A stretch of DNA of 64,000 nt from CBDFKQ01 sp965248855 (GCA_965248855.1 CBDFKQ010000014.1:62001-126000); one strand, 5' to 3'. Numbered from the stretch's first letter, positions 19,262 through 29,408 are shown. The notes: generated by a model from the letters alone, not told the origin. Program-made: numbers and translations.

Positions 19262-21676
19262 CTACTTTCTGATTACAGCTTTCAAATCTTTTTCAAAAGC
19301 CAGAATCAATTTTTGCATTGTTTTATCAATTACAGCATCTGTAAGTGTCTGTTTTTCATCTTGTAAAAAGAAACTTACAGAATAAGATTTATTTTCGAGC
19401 CCAATATTTTCTCCCTCATAAACATCAAATACATTTGTTTTTTTAAGCAGGCTTCTTTCCGTTTTCAATGCAAGCGATTTTATTTCTGCAAAAGAAACTT
19501 TTTTATCTAAAACCAACGATAAATCCCTTCGGACTTCCGGAAATTTAGAAATTTCGGCATACATAATTGAGTTATTATTTTGTTTTAATATATAATCCCA
19601 ATTAAAATCAGCAAACCAAACCGTTTGTTTACATTCTGCAAATTTTGAATAGTCTGCCTTTACTCTTCCAAAGTTCACTATTTCTACATTTTGATTGTAA
19701 AAACACAATCCAAAATCGAATATTTCATTACTTGTTTCCCGGCTGTCGTATTTTTGAATTTTAAGTTTCCCCAACACTTTGTTTACAACCTGAGCCAGAT
19801 CATGAAAATTGAGATTTTTACTTTTCTCCATCCAACTTTCAAGATGTTGGTCACCCGTCATAAAAACAGACAAATGTTTGTTTTCCGAATATTTATCTTC
19901 TTTATGGTGGTATGTTTTACCGAATTCAAATAGTTTTAAATCTTTTTGTTTGCGGTTTATATTATAAGATAAAACTTCCAAACCGGAGAACAACATGGTT
20001 TGCCTCATTACCCCTAAATCTTCACTTAGTTTATTAAGTATTTCCACATCACCGCTATCTAAAATAGAAGGGAATTTTTGTGAATAACTTTGTTTTGTAA
20101 GAGAGTTAGTCATTACCTCCTGAAAACCACTTCCGGCTAATAATTGAGTAATATCAAATTGAATTTTTTCTTTATCAATTTTAGGAAAGTCAGCCAAATA
20201 AGAAGTGCCAATATTTTCTGAAAGCTCAACATTATCAAGGCCATATATTCTTAAAATTTCTTCAACAATATCTGCTTCACGTTGAACATCCACTTTATAT
20301 GGTGGAACTAATAAACTCAATTCGTTTTCATCTTCAGATATAATATGGATATTTAAATTGGTTAAAATATTTTTTATTAATTGAGGGTCTAATTTTTTTC
20401 CGATTAAGCGGTAAATATTTTTATACGAAACTTGAATTTGAAAATCATTAATAACTTTGGGATAAATATCAATTAATTCGGATGAAATTTCTCCTCCTGC
20501 CAGTTCAAGAACTAAAAGCGCAGCTCTTTTTAATGCGAAAACAGTTATATTAGGATCTGTTCCTCGTTCAAATCTAAATGACGCATCTGTTTTTAAACCA
20601 TGGTTATTAGACGATTTCCTGACTGCCTGAGGTGAAAAATAGGCACTTTCAATAAAAATGTTTTTGGTTTCATTGCTAACGGCAGAATTTAAACCGCCCA
20701 TAACCCCGGCAATGCCTACAGGATTTTCGGCATCAAAAATAAGCAAATCACTATTAAATAATTTTCTTTCCTGTTTATCTAAAGTTTGGAAAATAGGTGT
20801 TTCGTTTGATTTTTTAACTATAATTTTTTTTCCTTTAATTTTATCGGCATCAAAAGCATGTAGTGGTTGGCCAAGCTCATGAAGTACAAAATTGGTAATA
20901 TCTACTACATTATTAATTGAAGTAAGCCCGATGCTTTTTAACCTGTTTTTCAACCAATCCGGAGATTCTTTAATGGAAATACCCCTGATACTTAATCCAC
21001 AATATCTTGGGCAGTCATCACTGTTTTCAATTTCGACATTTATTGGAAAATTATTATTAGAGATTTTAAAATCATCAACTGAAGGCAATTGATAATTTCT
21101 TTCAAGCAGGGCTTTAAGGTCGCGCACCACTCCAAAATGCGAGGCTGCATCAGCACGGTTAGGCGTTAAACCGATTTCAAAAATATAATCAGTTTCCGGT
21201 TTAAAATATTCACCGGCAGGTGTACCATTTGGTAAATCTGTTTCTAAAATAACAATCCCATCATGCGAATTACCAATACCAATTTCATCTTCCGCACATA
21301 TCATTCCTTCAGATACTTCACCTCTTATTTTTGATTTTTTAATCGTAAATGGTTCACCATTAGTTGGGTAAAGCATGACACCAATAGTTGCTACGACAAC
21401 TTTTTGACCTATTGATACATTTGGTGCGCCGCAAACAATTGGAGAAATAATTCCGTTTCCGATATCAACTGTGGTAATGCTTAATCGATCAGCATCGGGA
21501 TGTTTAGAGCATGTTAAAACTTCTCCGATTACCATTCCCTGTAAATTACCTTTTACCGATTCCAATTTTTCAATACTTTCAACTTCTAAACCACAACCGG
21601 TTAAAAGGTTTCCGATCTCTTCAGCAGTCTCCGGAAGGGAGATATATTGTTTCAACCAATTAAATGATATAACCAT
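19262..21676 (-). CDS. pheT: Phenylalanyl-tRNA synthetase beta subunit
   Basis: An 804-residue protein of normal bacterial PheT length. An EMAPII-like tRNA-binding domain lies at about 40-150 (CSKHPDADRLS), followed by the B3/B4 editing region, the B5 domain, the catalytic-like core (DASFRFERGTDP) and a C-terminal FDX-ACB anticodon-binding domain (FPEVRRDLSLVLDK). It pairs with PheS, which is not in this window. A polypyrimidine tract on its coding strand lies about 90 nt upstream. Confidence 0.97.
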   Translation of the reverse strand: MVISFNWLKQYISLPETAEEIGNLLTGCGLEVESIEKLESVKGNLQGMVIGEVLTCSKHPDADRLSITTVDIGNGIISPIVCGAPNVSIGQKVVVATIGVMLYPTNGEPFTIKKSKIRGEVSEGMICAEDEIGIGNSHDGIVILETDLPNGTPAGEYFKPETDYIFEIGLTPNRADAASHFGVVRDLKALLERNYQLPSVDDFKISNNNFPINVEIENSDDCPRYCGLSIRGISIKESPDWLKNRLKSIGLTSINNVVDITNFVLHELGQPLHAFDADKIKGKKIIVKKSNETPIFQTLDKQERKLFNSDLLIFDAENPVGIAGVMGGLNSAVSNETKNIFIESAYFSPQAVRKSSNNHGLKTDASFRFERGTDPNITVFALKRAALLVLELAGGEISSELIDIYPKVINDFQIQVSYKNIYRLIGKKLDPQLIKNILTNLNIHIISEDENELSLLVPPYKVDVQREADIVEEILRIYGLDNVELSENIGTSYLADFPKIDKEKIQFDITQLLAGSGFQEVMTNSLTKQSYSQKFPSILDSGDVEILNKLSEDLGVMRQTMLFSGLEVLSYNINRKQKDLKLFEFGKTYHHKEDKYSENKHLSVFMTGDQHLESWMEKSKNLNFHDLAQVVNKVLGKLKIQKYDSRETSNEIFDFGLCFYNQNVEIVNFGRVKADYSKFAECKQTVWFADFNWDYILKQNNNSIMYAEISKFPEVRRDLSLVLDKKVSFAEIKSLALKTERSLLKKTNVFDVYEGENIGLENKSYSVSFFLQDEKQTLTDAVIDKTMQKLILAFEKDLKAVIRK

Positions 21677-22157
21677 ATTTATTATTATAGAATGTTTCGC
21701 TCAACAAAAATCGGGTAAAAATTTACAATTTTAGATAAAAATATTAGAAAGTGCTAATTGGGAAAGAGAAGGAAGAAAGAGAAAAGAGAAAAGGAAAGAA
21801 GAAAGAGAAAATAAGATAGAGAATAGAAAAAAAAATTATTTTATAACAAAATATCAAAAAAACGATATTGATAAAACGATATTTAAGTTCAGTTAAAAAA
21901 TGTCTGAATATGATTAAAGGATTATAGAGGAAAAGAATATTTTTTTAAATAAAATTAGTAAAATAAAATATTATAAATACTTTTGATTAAACGTTTTTTT
22001 TGTAAAAAGAATAAATCTAATAATCTTTCAATCTTAATTCAGAAAGCCATTCAAAAAAAATAAACTGTAACCCGGTGCAAAGCTTTTTCGTAGTGTAATT
22101 TCAAACCTGCTATTTTAAAATCCTTCCTTAAAATTACTCATTTGAATCATCTTTATT
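21677..22157. other. Intergenic region with polypurine tract
   Basis: No gene is seen. An almost pure A/G tract on the plus strand covers about 21760-21836. Bases 21772-21793 are the exact reverse complement of 11030-11051. The rest is AT-rich, with short CGATA-containing repeats near 21861-21885. Confidence 0.5.
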
Positions 22158-24002
22158 ATGGCCATTACTTTAGCGCCCATTTCAGGTCCTTTAGGAATAA
22201 AAAGAGCACGACATTTATTGAGGAGATTAACTTACGGTGTTAGTAAAGATTCCATAATTGCATTCGCAGCTATGGATGTAACCACTGCTTTAAATGCATT
22301 ATTTTCAGGCTTTAGTATTCCTCCTCATCCGATAGCATTATCTGATTCCTGGGACAAAAACGCACCTGCTGATGGGCAATGGGTAAATAAAGTTCCGGTT
22401 GATGGTGAAAAAGATTTTATGTTGGTGGGATATTTTAAAAAATGGTGGCTTGGCCAAATGGCATTGAATAATAACTCACTGGAAAAACTTGTATTTTTTT
22501 TACATACAGTAATTACAACTAAAGATCAGGTTTCAGGTGGTGCAAGAGATATGTATTGGCAAAATTATATGTTCCGCCAGTATTTGATTAATGATTTTGC
22601 CAATACAAATGTTAATTTTAACCGTTATACACAACTTTTGGAAAAGATTTGTGTTGATAACTCTATGATAAATTTTCTTAATGGAAATTTTAATGTTAAA
22701 AGCAGGCCAAATGAAAATTTTGGAAGAGAATTTTTAGAATTATTTTCAATTGGGAAGGGATTAGAAAAAGCTAAAGGTGATTATACTAATTATACAGAAG
22801 ATGATATTAAAGCTGCTGCAAAAGTTTTTACGGGTTGGGATGCTATTGATTGGAAAAAAGAATTAAATTATATTGATCCCGATACCGGAGTACCCACCGG
22901 AAAAGTAAAATCAAATATCACTTTTAGCACTCCGCCTTCATCCATACCTTCTCAAAGATTAGTTGATGAAATAACCATTCCGGCTTATGAGCATGATAAT
23001 AAAATAAAACAATTTTCAGCAGATTTTGGAAATAAAACAGTAGTACCAAACCCTGCATTATTATCAGGTACTAATGGAGATGCCACACTTGCAAGTGCAA
23101 GAGATGAAATACATCAATTAATTAATATAATTTCCTCCCAAGCTGAATTTGCAAAATATTTTGTAAAAAAAATTTACAGGTTTTTTGTCCATTGGGATTT
23201 AGAAGCACAATCGCTAAGCCAGGCACAGGTAGATGAAATTGATTCCGTAATAATATCAGGCCTTGCCAATACTTTTACATCTTCGGGTTTTAGAATACGC
23301 CCTGTTTTAGAACAATTATTCAGCAGTGAATTCTTTTTTGCTGCCGATCCGGCAACCACAACCGACGATAAGTTCGGTTCAATGATCAAATCGCCTCTCG
23401 ATGTAACCATTGGTACCCTTAAATATTTTAATATAAAAATTCCTGCTGTTAATACAAAGGAATCTTTTGATAAAATGGGTCAAATTGAAAGTGCAATATC
23501 AATTATGGGATTAGAATTATTAAATCCCTTCGACGTTGCGGGTTATGATCCTTATCATCAGGAACCCTATTTTAGTAGAAATTGGATTACTGTAAATTAT
23601 CTCGCCCAGCGTTATAATTTTATTTTGGGGATATTTTCTGAAATGAACATGTGGGGTTTTGATTTTGTGGATTGGGCTAAAAACCAAGACGCTAATTTTA
23701 ATTCTATGGCAACAATACCTACAAATATTGCAGGTAAAGATTATGCAATTAGCCTTATAAAGTATTTGATCGACGAATTTTTGCCATTAACCGGCGATAA
23801 TACAATGATAAGCGATGCAAGAATTAATTATTTTGCCAATTATCATTTAATTGGCCAACCTACAGGTACAAATTCAAGCGATTTTGCAACGTGGGTGAAT
23901 AGATATACTAACCCGGCACCCTATAATAAACCCTACTTGACAGATTTAATCGGGCGATTATACAGGGCAATTTTACAATCACCCGAATATCAGATTTTCT
24001 AA
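22158..24002 (+). CDS. DUF1800 family protein
   Basis: A 614-residue protein. KRARHLLRRLTYGVS at the N-terminus, the NFGREFLELFSIG segment and the KAAAKVFTGW motif are the DUF1800 landmarks. This family is nearly always encoded next to DUF1501, as here (41 nt downstream). It is presumed envelope-associated with unknown biochemistry. No classical signal peptide is obvious at this start. Confidence 0.88.
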   Translation: MAITLAPISGPLGIKRARHLLRRLTYGVSKDSIIAFAAMDVTTALNALFSGFSIPPHPIALSDSWDKNAPADGQWVNKVPVDGEKDFMLVGYFKKWWLGQMALNNNSLEKLVFFLHTVITTKDQVSGGARDMYWQNYMFRQYLINDFANTNVNFNRYTQLLEKICVDNSMINFLNGNFNVKSRPNENFGREFLELFSIGKGLEKAKGDYTNYTEDDIKAAAKVFTGWDAIDWKKELNYIDPDTGVPTGKVKSNITFSTPPSSIPSQRLVDEITIPAYEHDNKIKQFSADFGNKTVVPNPALLSGTNGDATLASARDEIHQLINIISSQAEFAKYFVKKIYRFFVHWDLEAQSLSQAQVDEIDSVIISGLANTFTSSGFRIRPVLEQLFSSEFFFAADPATTTDDKFGSMIKSPLDVTIGTLKYFNIKIPAVNTKESFDKMGQIESAISIMGLELLNPFDVAGYDPYHQEPYFSRNWITVNYLAQRYNFILGIFSEMNMWGFDFVDWAKNQDANFNSMATIPTNIAGKDYAISLIKYLIDEFLPLTGDNTMISDARINYFANYHLIGQPTGTNSSDFATWVNRYTNPAPYNKPYLTDLIGRLYRAILQSPEYQIF

Positions 24003-24043
24003 ATTTCAGAATTAAAAAATTTATTATTATAGATTAAGGATTT

Positions 24044-25852
24044 ATGAAACGCCGGACCTTTTTACGAAATATATCAATGGCTGCCGGTGGGCAGGTATTA
24101 CTTAATGGAGCATCAATTCAATTGTTGCGGTCAGAACCTATGCTCAAAAAATATGCTCAATTAAGCATTAACGATAAGGTTTTGGTGATTTTGCAATTAC
24201 ATGGTGGTAATGATGGATTAAATACTGTAATACCGGCCGGTCAATATGATAAATATTATAATTTCAGACCAAACCTTGCCATTTCTCAAACCGGTCCACG
24301 TAAATTTATTCCCCTTGATAATACATTACCGGATGGCCGCTTAGTAGGCTTGCACCCTGATATGGTAGGATTAAAAGCCATGTACGATCAGGGCAAGATG
24401 ACAATTTTACAAAATGTGGGTTATGAAAATATGAATGGTTCGCATTTTAAAAGCAGAGATATTTGGTTTGGTGGTGTAGGGTATAATGATAGAATTAGTT
24501 CCGGTTGGATAGGAAGGTATCTTCAAGATGCTTATGAACAAAATGAACCCGGAAAAATATTTCCTGATGATTTTCCTGAAAATTCTAACATGAAAGACCC
24601 ACTCGCTTTAGAGTTTAGTGGAGGTGATATTTCCTTAGGCTTTCATACTGAAAAAACAATCCCTACGGCTATTTCAATACCCGACCCAGATGGTTTCTTT
24701 TCATTAGTAAGAAATCAGGATGGATATAACGAAGAAAGAAAATTTGAAATAGATGAAAGAGGGATACCTCCTATTCAACAATATGATCCGACAAAAAATC
24801 CTTCAATGAATACTTTGTATGGTGAAGAATTGAATTGGATATTAAAAATTGAAAAAGGTACCGATAAATATGCCGAAAGGTTAAAATCAGTTTATCATAG
24901 TGCTGCCAATACCACTATTACTTATCCTTCTTCCTATCCTTTGGGCACATCCGGAGATTTTGACTCCGGGCTTGGAAATAGTTTAAGAGTAATTGCACAA
25001 CTATTGGCAGGCGGTTGCCAAACAAAAGTTTTTCTTGTTCGATTAGGAGGCTTTGATACACATGTTAATCAGGTAGAACATTACGATAACAGCATTGGCC
25101 ATCATGCATCATTATTATATAATATTTCTTCTTCTATGAAGGCATTTTATGATGATTTAAAAGTGCGTAACCTTGATGACAAAGTTTTATCCGTTACCAT
25201 GTCCGAATTTGGGAGAAGAGCCTTGTCCAACAACAGTTATGGTTGCGACCATGGTACCATGGCACCCATGTTTGTTTTTGGAACAGGGATTAACCCGGGT
25301 GTTATTGGCAAAAGCCCTGATATGAGCAGAGTTAATAACTTTGGTGGTAATATACCCGACAATAAAGAAGATATTATAGACCATCGAGTTGTATTCAGTA
25401 CGATTCTTCAGCAATGGTTTAAGGTGGATAAAACGAAAGTCGGATCAATTGTTTTCCCGACTTTAAAATCTTCCTCGACCGGTGGTACAACTGATCCTAA
25501 TATTAATTTCGGTTGGGGTGATCAGGATATTGATGATTTAATTCCTCTCTTTGGTGATAGGGTAACCGCATTGGATGAATTTATAAACAGGCGTTTTCGA
25601 TTATATAACGTAGCACCAAATCCTATTTCTCAATATGCAAGTTTTGGGTTTTATATGGATAATCCTGCCTTTGTTCAATTTGGATTATATGATATGCGAG
25701 GGAATTTGGTAATAAATATTTTAAATGAACACCGTCAGTTTGGTGAACATCTTTTACCACCTGTTGATTTATCAAACATTAAACCGGGTATGTACATATA
25801 TAAAATTGAAGCAGGTGCTTTAAAAGGGGCAAAAAAATTAATTAAACTCTAA
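24044..25852 (+). CDS. DUF1501 protein with twin-arginine signal and type IX sorting domain
   Basis: A 602-residue protein. The N-terminus KRRTFLRNISMAAGG is a twin-arginine-type signal. The central part is the sulfatase-like DUF1501 domain (LHGGNDGLNTVIP; LGGFDTHVNQ; SEFGRRALSN). From about residue 520 the sequence NVAPNPISQYASF through GMYIYKIEAG is a type IX secretion C-terminal sorting domain. It would be exported by Tat and then carried across the outer membrane by the T9SS. It follows DUF1800 and precedes an outer-membrane protein gene by 22 nt. Confidence 0.88.
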   Translation: MKRRTFLRNISMAAGGQVLLNGASIQLLRSEPMLKKYAQLSINDKVLVILQLHGGNDGLNTVIPAGQYDKYYNFRPNLAISQTGPRKFIPLDNTLPDGRLVGLHPDMVGLKAMYDQGKMTILQNVGYENMNGSHFKSRDIWFGGVGYNDRISSGWIGRYLQDAYEQNEPGKIFPDDFPENSNMKDPLALEFSGGDISLGFHTEKTIPTAISIPDPDGFFSLVRNQDGYNEERKFEIDERGIPPIQQYDPTKNPSMNTLYGEELNWILKIEKGTDKYAERLKSVYHSAANTTITYPSSYPLGTSGDFDSGLGNSLRVIAQLLAGGCQTKVFLVRLGGFDTHVNQVEHYDNSIGHHASLLYNISSSMKAFYDDLKVRNLDDKVLSVTMSEFGRRALSNNSYGCDHGTMAPMFVFGTGINPGVIGKSPDMSRVNNFGGNIPDNKEDIIDHRVVFSTILQQWFKVDKTKVGSIVFPTLKSSSTGGTTDPNINFGWGDQDIDDLIPLFGDRVTALDEFINRRFRLYNVAPNPISQYASFGFYMDNPAFVQFGLYDMRGNLVINILNEHRQFGEHLLPPVDLSNIKPGMYIYKIEAGALKGAKKLIKL

Positions 25853-25874
25853 ACCTCATAAATATTTTTTTAAA

Positions 25875-26783
25875 ATGCGTAAAATATTTCTACTCATTTA
25901 TTTAATTTCTTTTTTTTCATTTACTGTACAACTGTTTGCACAAAAGCGTTCAAAAAACGCTTCTATATCTCAAAGGCGTGGCGGGCAGGCAGCTTCTGCA
26001 AGCACTCCTTTTGCACAAACTCAAGTATGGGTTGGCCTTAAAGGTGGTTTAAATATTGGCAAAGCAAATCCAACCGATCAATATTCAGTATTTACTTCTA
26101 CAGTTTCAACAGATGACAATAAACTTTTTGAAAAACAATATGACAGTTTTGGCAAAAAAGGATTTCAGTTTGGGTTAATTCTTAATTTCAATTTTTATAA
26201 ATATTTTACTTTAAGTTTTCAACCGGAAATCAATAGTCAGAATTTCGGTTATCAAAATCATTATACTTGGGCAGGGCAAAACAACAATTCTCTCGACTTA
26301 ATTCAAAAACATCGTTTTCAATTAAATTATATCGATTTGCCTTTAATTGTAAGATTTGACATTATTCGCACCCGCTTCAGACCCTATTTGCAAGGTGGTG
26401 CTTTTTATAGTCGTTTGTTAAAAGCAGATAAGTTTGTTGAGGTAACGAGTACAGATAATGCTTCAGGTGCTAAAAATCCAATTTCAAATACCAATCCCAT
26501 TGTGGGCGCAAAAGATCTTTTCTTAAAAGCCCAGTGGGGTTTAATAGCCGGTGCCGGTGTGAATTATGATTTAGGAAATGTAAGATTAGGGCTTGATGCC
26601 TTTTATAAAATTGGTATGAATAACATAACAAATTCGTCAAACAGGTTTTCGGATGATAGAACTACAAGCATTGGTGATGTATTGGACGGAATGAAATTAC
26701 AAAATATCGAAGTTTCTTTTAGTTTAATCTTCCCTATGAAATACCTTGAAACAGGTATGTTTAAAGGTGTTAGGCCAAAATAA
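25875..26783 (+). CDS. Outer-membrane beta-barrel protein, PorT-like
   Basis: A 302-residue protein with a signal peptide (cleavage near LFAQ). Repeated amphipathic strands with aromatic ends (WVGLKGGLNIG; FTLSFQPEINSQ; YIDLPLIVRFD; FRPYLQGGAFYS) fit the outer-membrane beta-barrel/PorT family. Its place after the T9SS-cargo gene suggests a role in the same surface assembly, but that is inference. Confidence 0.78.
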   Translation: MRKIFLLIYLISFFSFTVQLFAQKRSKNASISQRRGGQAASASTPFAQTQVWVGLKGGLNIGKANPTDQYSVFTSTVSTDDNKLFEKQYDSFGKKGFQFGLILNFNFYKYFTLSFQPEINSQNFGYQNHYTWAGQNNNSLDLIQKHRFQLNYIDLPLIVRFDIIRTRFRPYLQGGAFYSRLLKADKFVEVTSTDNASGAKNPISNTNPIVGAKDLFLKAQWGLIAGAGVNYDLGNVRLGLDAFYKIGMNNITNSSNRFSDDRTTSIGDVLDGMKLQNIEVSFSLIFPMKYLETGMFKGVRPK

Positions 26784-26819
26784 TTTACTTCTACCTCAAA
26801 CTTAAGTATTTAAAATTTT

Positions 26820-28019
26820 ATGCAAAAAATATATTATTTCTTCTCCTCAATAATTTTCGTTTTAATTTTTACAAACTGCGACTTAAAGAATAAAGAATCA
26901 GAGCCTATTTCAGTATTCACAAAAATATACGATAATTCTAATTTTGATAAAGCATATTTCCCAACTGATATTAAACAAGTTGGCGACTCCGGTTTTATTA
27001 TTTTAGGTCATACTCCATCAACAAAATCAAGCTTTCACAGTACATACCTAATGAAAATTGACAGCAAAGGAAAGTTTGAATGGGAATCTTCTTCAGATGA
27101 AATGGTTAACCCTGTTTCTGAATTAATACCGGTAGGCAACGACTTTAAATTTATTTGTATGGGAAGCGTAAATACAAACCCATATTTAGTTACTGCTTCT
27201 AAGGATTTAACACAAAACCTTAATTTAAATTCCGGACTTACATATCCTTTAGCCGCATCATCATTAAAGGACGGAAGTTTTTTAATTGAAACTTTTGATA
27301 TTAAAGGTGGTAAATCAACACAATTAAGCAAAATAAATGCGGCCGGAAACACGTCATTCACTAAATCGTATGACGTTTTTGAAGATGTATCAGAGAAAAT
27401 TTTTAGGAATTCCATTTATCAGGGCATTCCTGTTCCATTTTTTGTAGGAGAGGCTGCTAACGGAAATTATTTTTTTAATGCATACAGCAATTTTACCCTT
27501 ACCATGATATTTACTGACGGTTCCGGAAATCAAAAAAGCCAGGTTGCGGGTGAAAGATATGCCGGTTCAGCTATGACCAACGCTCTTTTACTTTCAAACG
27601 GAAAGTATGCTACTTCAAATTACATAGGTACCGGAGAAAATATTTTTTCAATTGAAAATTCTTTAAGTGATAGCTCAGTAGCAAAAATTAAAGGAAATTT
27701 ATTACCGGAAATAAGTAGAAATGCAAGAGTAATTATAAAAAAAGCAACGATCAACAGTAAAAATGTAGTATTATACGGGACGGATACTAAAAATGGCCAG
27801 ATTGTAATTTTTGCTTATGACGAAGCTGCCGGAAATTTATTGGGCGTGAAATATTTGGGAAGTACCAATAAATTTGAAATTGGTGGATTTACAGTTACCA
27901 AAGATGGTGGATTAATTGTTGCCGGCAGATCATTGGTTGCCGGTCGCTTTTCTAGAATTTGTGTTTTTAAACTTTCAGCTGATGATGCAAATGCCTTGGT
28001 AGCTCAATCAGTAAAATAA
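26820..28019 (+). CDS. Lipoprotein with beta-propeller-like repeats
   Basis: A 399-residue protein with a signal peptide and lipobox-like FTNC (Cys about 20). Several blocks of the form GDSGFIILGHT, KDGGLIVAGRS and KSTQLSKINAAGN recur and suggest a beta-propeller. No catalytic motif is seen. It is the last gene of the DUF1800/DUF1501 cluster, 36 nt after the barrel gene, and precedes tRNA-Lys. Confidence 0.68.
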   Translation: MQKIYYFFSSIIFVLIFTNCDLKNKESEPISVFTKIYDNSNFDKAYFPTDIKQVGDSGFIILGHTPSTKSSFHSTYLMKIDSKGKFEWESSSDEMVNPVSELIPVGNDFKFICMGSVNTNPYLVTASKDLTQNLNLNSGLTYPLAASSLKDGSFLIETFDIKGGKSTQLSKINAAGNTSFTKSYDVFEDVSEKIFRNSIYQGIPVPFFVGEAANGNYFFNAYSNFTLTMIFTDGSGNQKSQVAGERYAGSAMTNALLLSNGKYATSNYIGTGENIFSIENSLSDSSVAKIKGNLLPEISRNARVIIKKATINSKNVVLYGTDTKNGQIVIFAYDEAAGNLLGVKYLGSTNKFEIGGFTVTKDGGLIVAGRSLVAGRFSRICVFKLSADDANALVAQSVK

Positions 28020-28048
28020 ATTAGTTTTTTTTCATTCAAACATTAAAC

Positions 28049-28056
28049 TATATTTG
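28049..28056 (+). promoter_or_regulatory. -7 promoter element of tRNA-Lys
   Basis: TATATTTG fits TAnnTTTG and ends 10 nt before the mature 5' end of the tRNA. The -33 position holds only a T run. Confidence 0.5.
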
Positions 28057-28066
28057 TACATAACAT

Positions 28067-28139
28067 GACTTCGTAGCTCAGCCGGTAGAGCAACTGACTC
28101 TTAATCAGTGGGTCGAGAGTTCGATCCTCTCCGAGGTCA
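28067..28139 (+). tRNA. tRNA-Lys (anticodon CTT)
   Basis: All four arms fold: acceptor GACTTCG with CGAGGTC (one G-T pair), D-arm GCTC/GAGC, anticodon stem ACTGA/TCAGT with loop CTCTTAA, and T-arm GAGAG-TTCGATC-CTCTC. The discriminator base is A. The anticodon at 28100-28102 is CTT, reading AAG lysine codons. CCA is not encoded. It marks the left boundary of the accessory block, though no clear att repeat was found. Confidence 0.96.
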
Positions 28140-28160
28140 CCTGATAATCAAAACATTAAG

Positions 28161-28185
28161 CCACTTTTAATCGAGTGGTTTTTTT
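28161..28185 (+). terminator. Terminator after tRNA-Lys
   Basis: CCACT (28161-28165) pairs with AGTGG (28174-28178), with an 8-nt loop and a run of seven T. Confidence 0.75.
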
Positions 28186-28313
28186 ATTGCCTAAACAATT
28201 TACTACACAGCCTGACTCTAATTTGCCTTCACTATTGTTATTAAATCTTCGTTACTTCCTTTAACTAGTAATCATTTTTTATCTTGGGTTTTGATACATA
28301 ACTTCTTCTTATG

Positions 28314-28694
28314 TTAAGTCATGGTTTCGATTTTAAAATAAAGGTTCGATCCTATGCAGAAAAGGGATGATAAACTTTTAAATACATTTTCAGAAATGCC
28401 TGTTCCTTCTTTTGGTATGCCGATAAAATTGGTGTTGCAGTTGCAGTTGCCATCGCCATTTTCATATTGATAAGATTCTACTGCATATTTACCACCATTT
28501 AGGTTTACAAATTCAACTTTTGCTTTTTTATTTACATTAATAATTTTTTGATCACTTATTCTTAAGACGTAATCTGTTGGAAAAACTTTGGCATTTTTTA
28601 TGTTATCTACTGAAACTTATATAGTACTTTTTTGAGTATATATTTTTGAGCATAAGAATAATGCTAATTCAATTAAAACTTTTGAAAACTCCAT
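28314..28694 (-). pseudogene. Small secreted protein gene interrupted by one in-frame stop
   Basis: The frame runs from an ATG at 28694 to a stop at 28314-28316 (127 codons), with a single internal TAA at 28617-28619 (codon 26). The first 25 codons look like a signal peptide (KVLIELALFLCSKIY). The rest continues in the same frame as an ordinary-looking domain with VFPTDYVLRISD, KAKVEFVNLNGGKY and a Cys-Asn-Cys-Asn motif. I do not recognise the family. The single stop could be real decay or a base error. Confidence 0.6.
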
Positions 28695-28862
28695 TATAAT
28701 TGAATTGTAAAATGAAATAATTTATTATTTGTTGAAAAATTAAACGGCTGATGTGCACTGCTAACAACTCCTTTTCACCTTTTTTTATTTTGACAAAAAA
28801 TTTCAAAGGTACACTAAAGCACTGATAATACCAATATCCATTTTGATGAAGTATATAAGGGG

Positions 28863-29408
28863 TTATTTGAAGCCTTTGCCCAGCCACCAAACACTTTTAT
28901 CTTCAACTGTACATTCGCTAATAACCTCAAAACCAAAACTGGCATAAAATTTTAAATTATTTTCGTTGCCTGTAAAAAGTGCCACCGATTCATTTATTAG
29001 ACTAAGCCGGTGGTTTATTAAGGCTGAACCTGCCCCAGTTCCAGCTTTCCGTGCCCCCAAAAACTCAAGATACCAGAATGGTTGATGCGGAGCAGCTTTG
29101 GCAATTAGAGAGAATAATTCTTTTGCATTTGGATTTGCGTTAGGTGGATAATCCCATGCTATATTAATATTTGGTGGGTACCAAACAGCTACTGCATCGG
29201 CGTTATCAGTTACGTCAATAATATTGCCAGGAGTAGGGTTTTGTAAAGCTTCAGTAAATATTTGGCCATTATTAATTTGACGCCGGGTTTTATCCGGATA
29301 AAGCCACTGAGAAAGTGGATCATTATCAAAAGCTGTTAATAACGTTTTAACTGCTTCATTAAGGTCTGCGGTGTTTATTGACCGAATGTTATGTGGTTGC
29401 CCTTTCAT
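28863..29408 (-). CDS. GNAT family N-acetyltransferase
   Basis: A 181-residue protein of the GNAT type. It has NTADLNEAVKTLLTAFDNDP near the N-terminus, an AVWYPP strand, GTGAGSALINHRL in the acetyl-CoA-binding region and LFTGNENNLKFYASFGFEV in the C-terminal half. The substrate is unknown. It lies 30 nt downstream of a putative outer-membrane protein gene. Confidence 0.82.
   Translation of the reverse strand: MKGQPHNIRSINTADLNEAVKTLLTAFDNDPLSQWLYPDKTRRQINNGQIFTEALQNPTPGNIIDVTDNADAVAVWYPPNINIAWDYPPNANPNAKELFSLIAKAAPHQPFWYLEFLGARKAGTGAGSALINHRLSLINESVALFTGNENNLKFYASFGFEVISECTVEDKSVWWLGKGFK

Noticed and set aside
28343..28353. GGTTCGATCCT, identical to the T-loop of tRNA genes, as a possible att repeat of tRNA-Lys
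   Set aside because: The match is only the generic T-loop sequence and does not extend into the tRNA-Lys acceptor end; no other tRNA arm is present. It also lies at the end of the interrupted secreted-protein frame.
28669..28890. 73-codon minus-strand frame downstream of the GNAT gene
   Set aside because: No family resemblance, no plausible start context, and it overlaps the start of the interrupted secreted-protein frame in another register.
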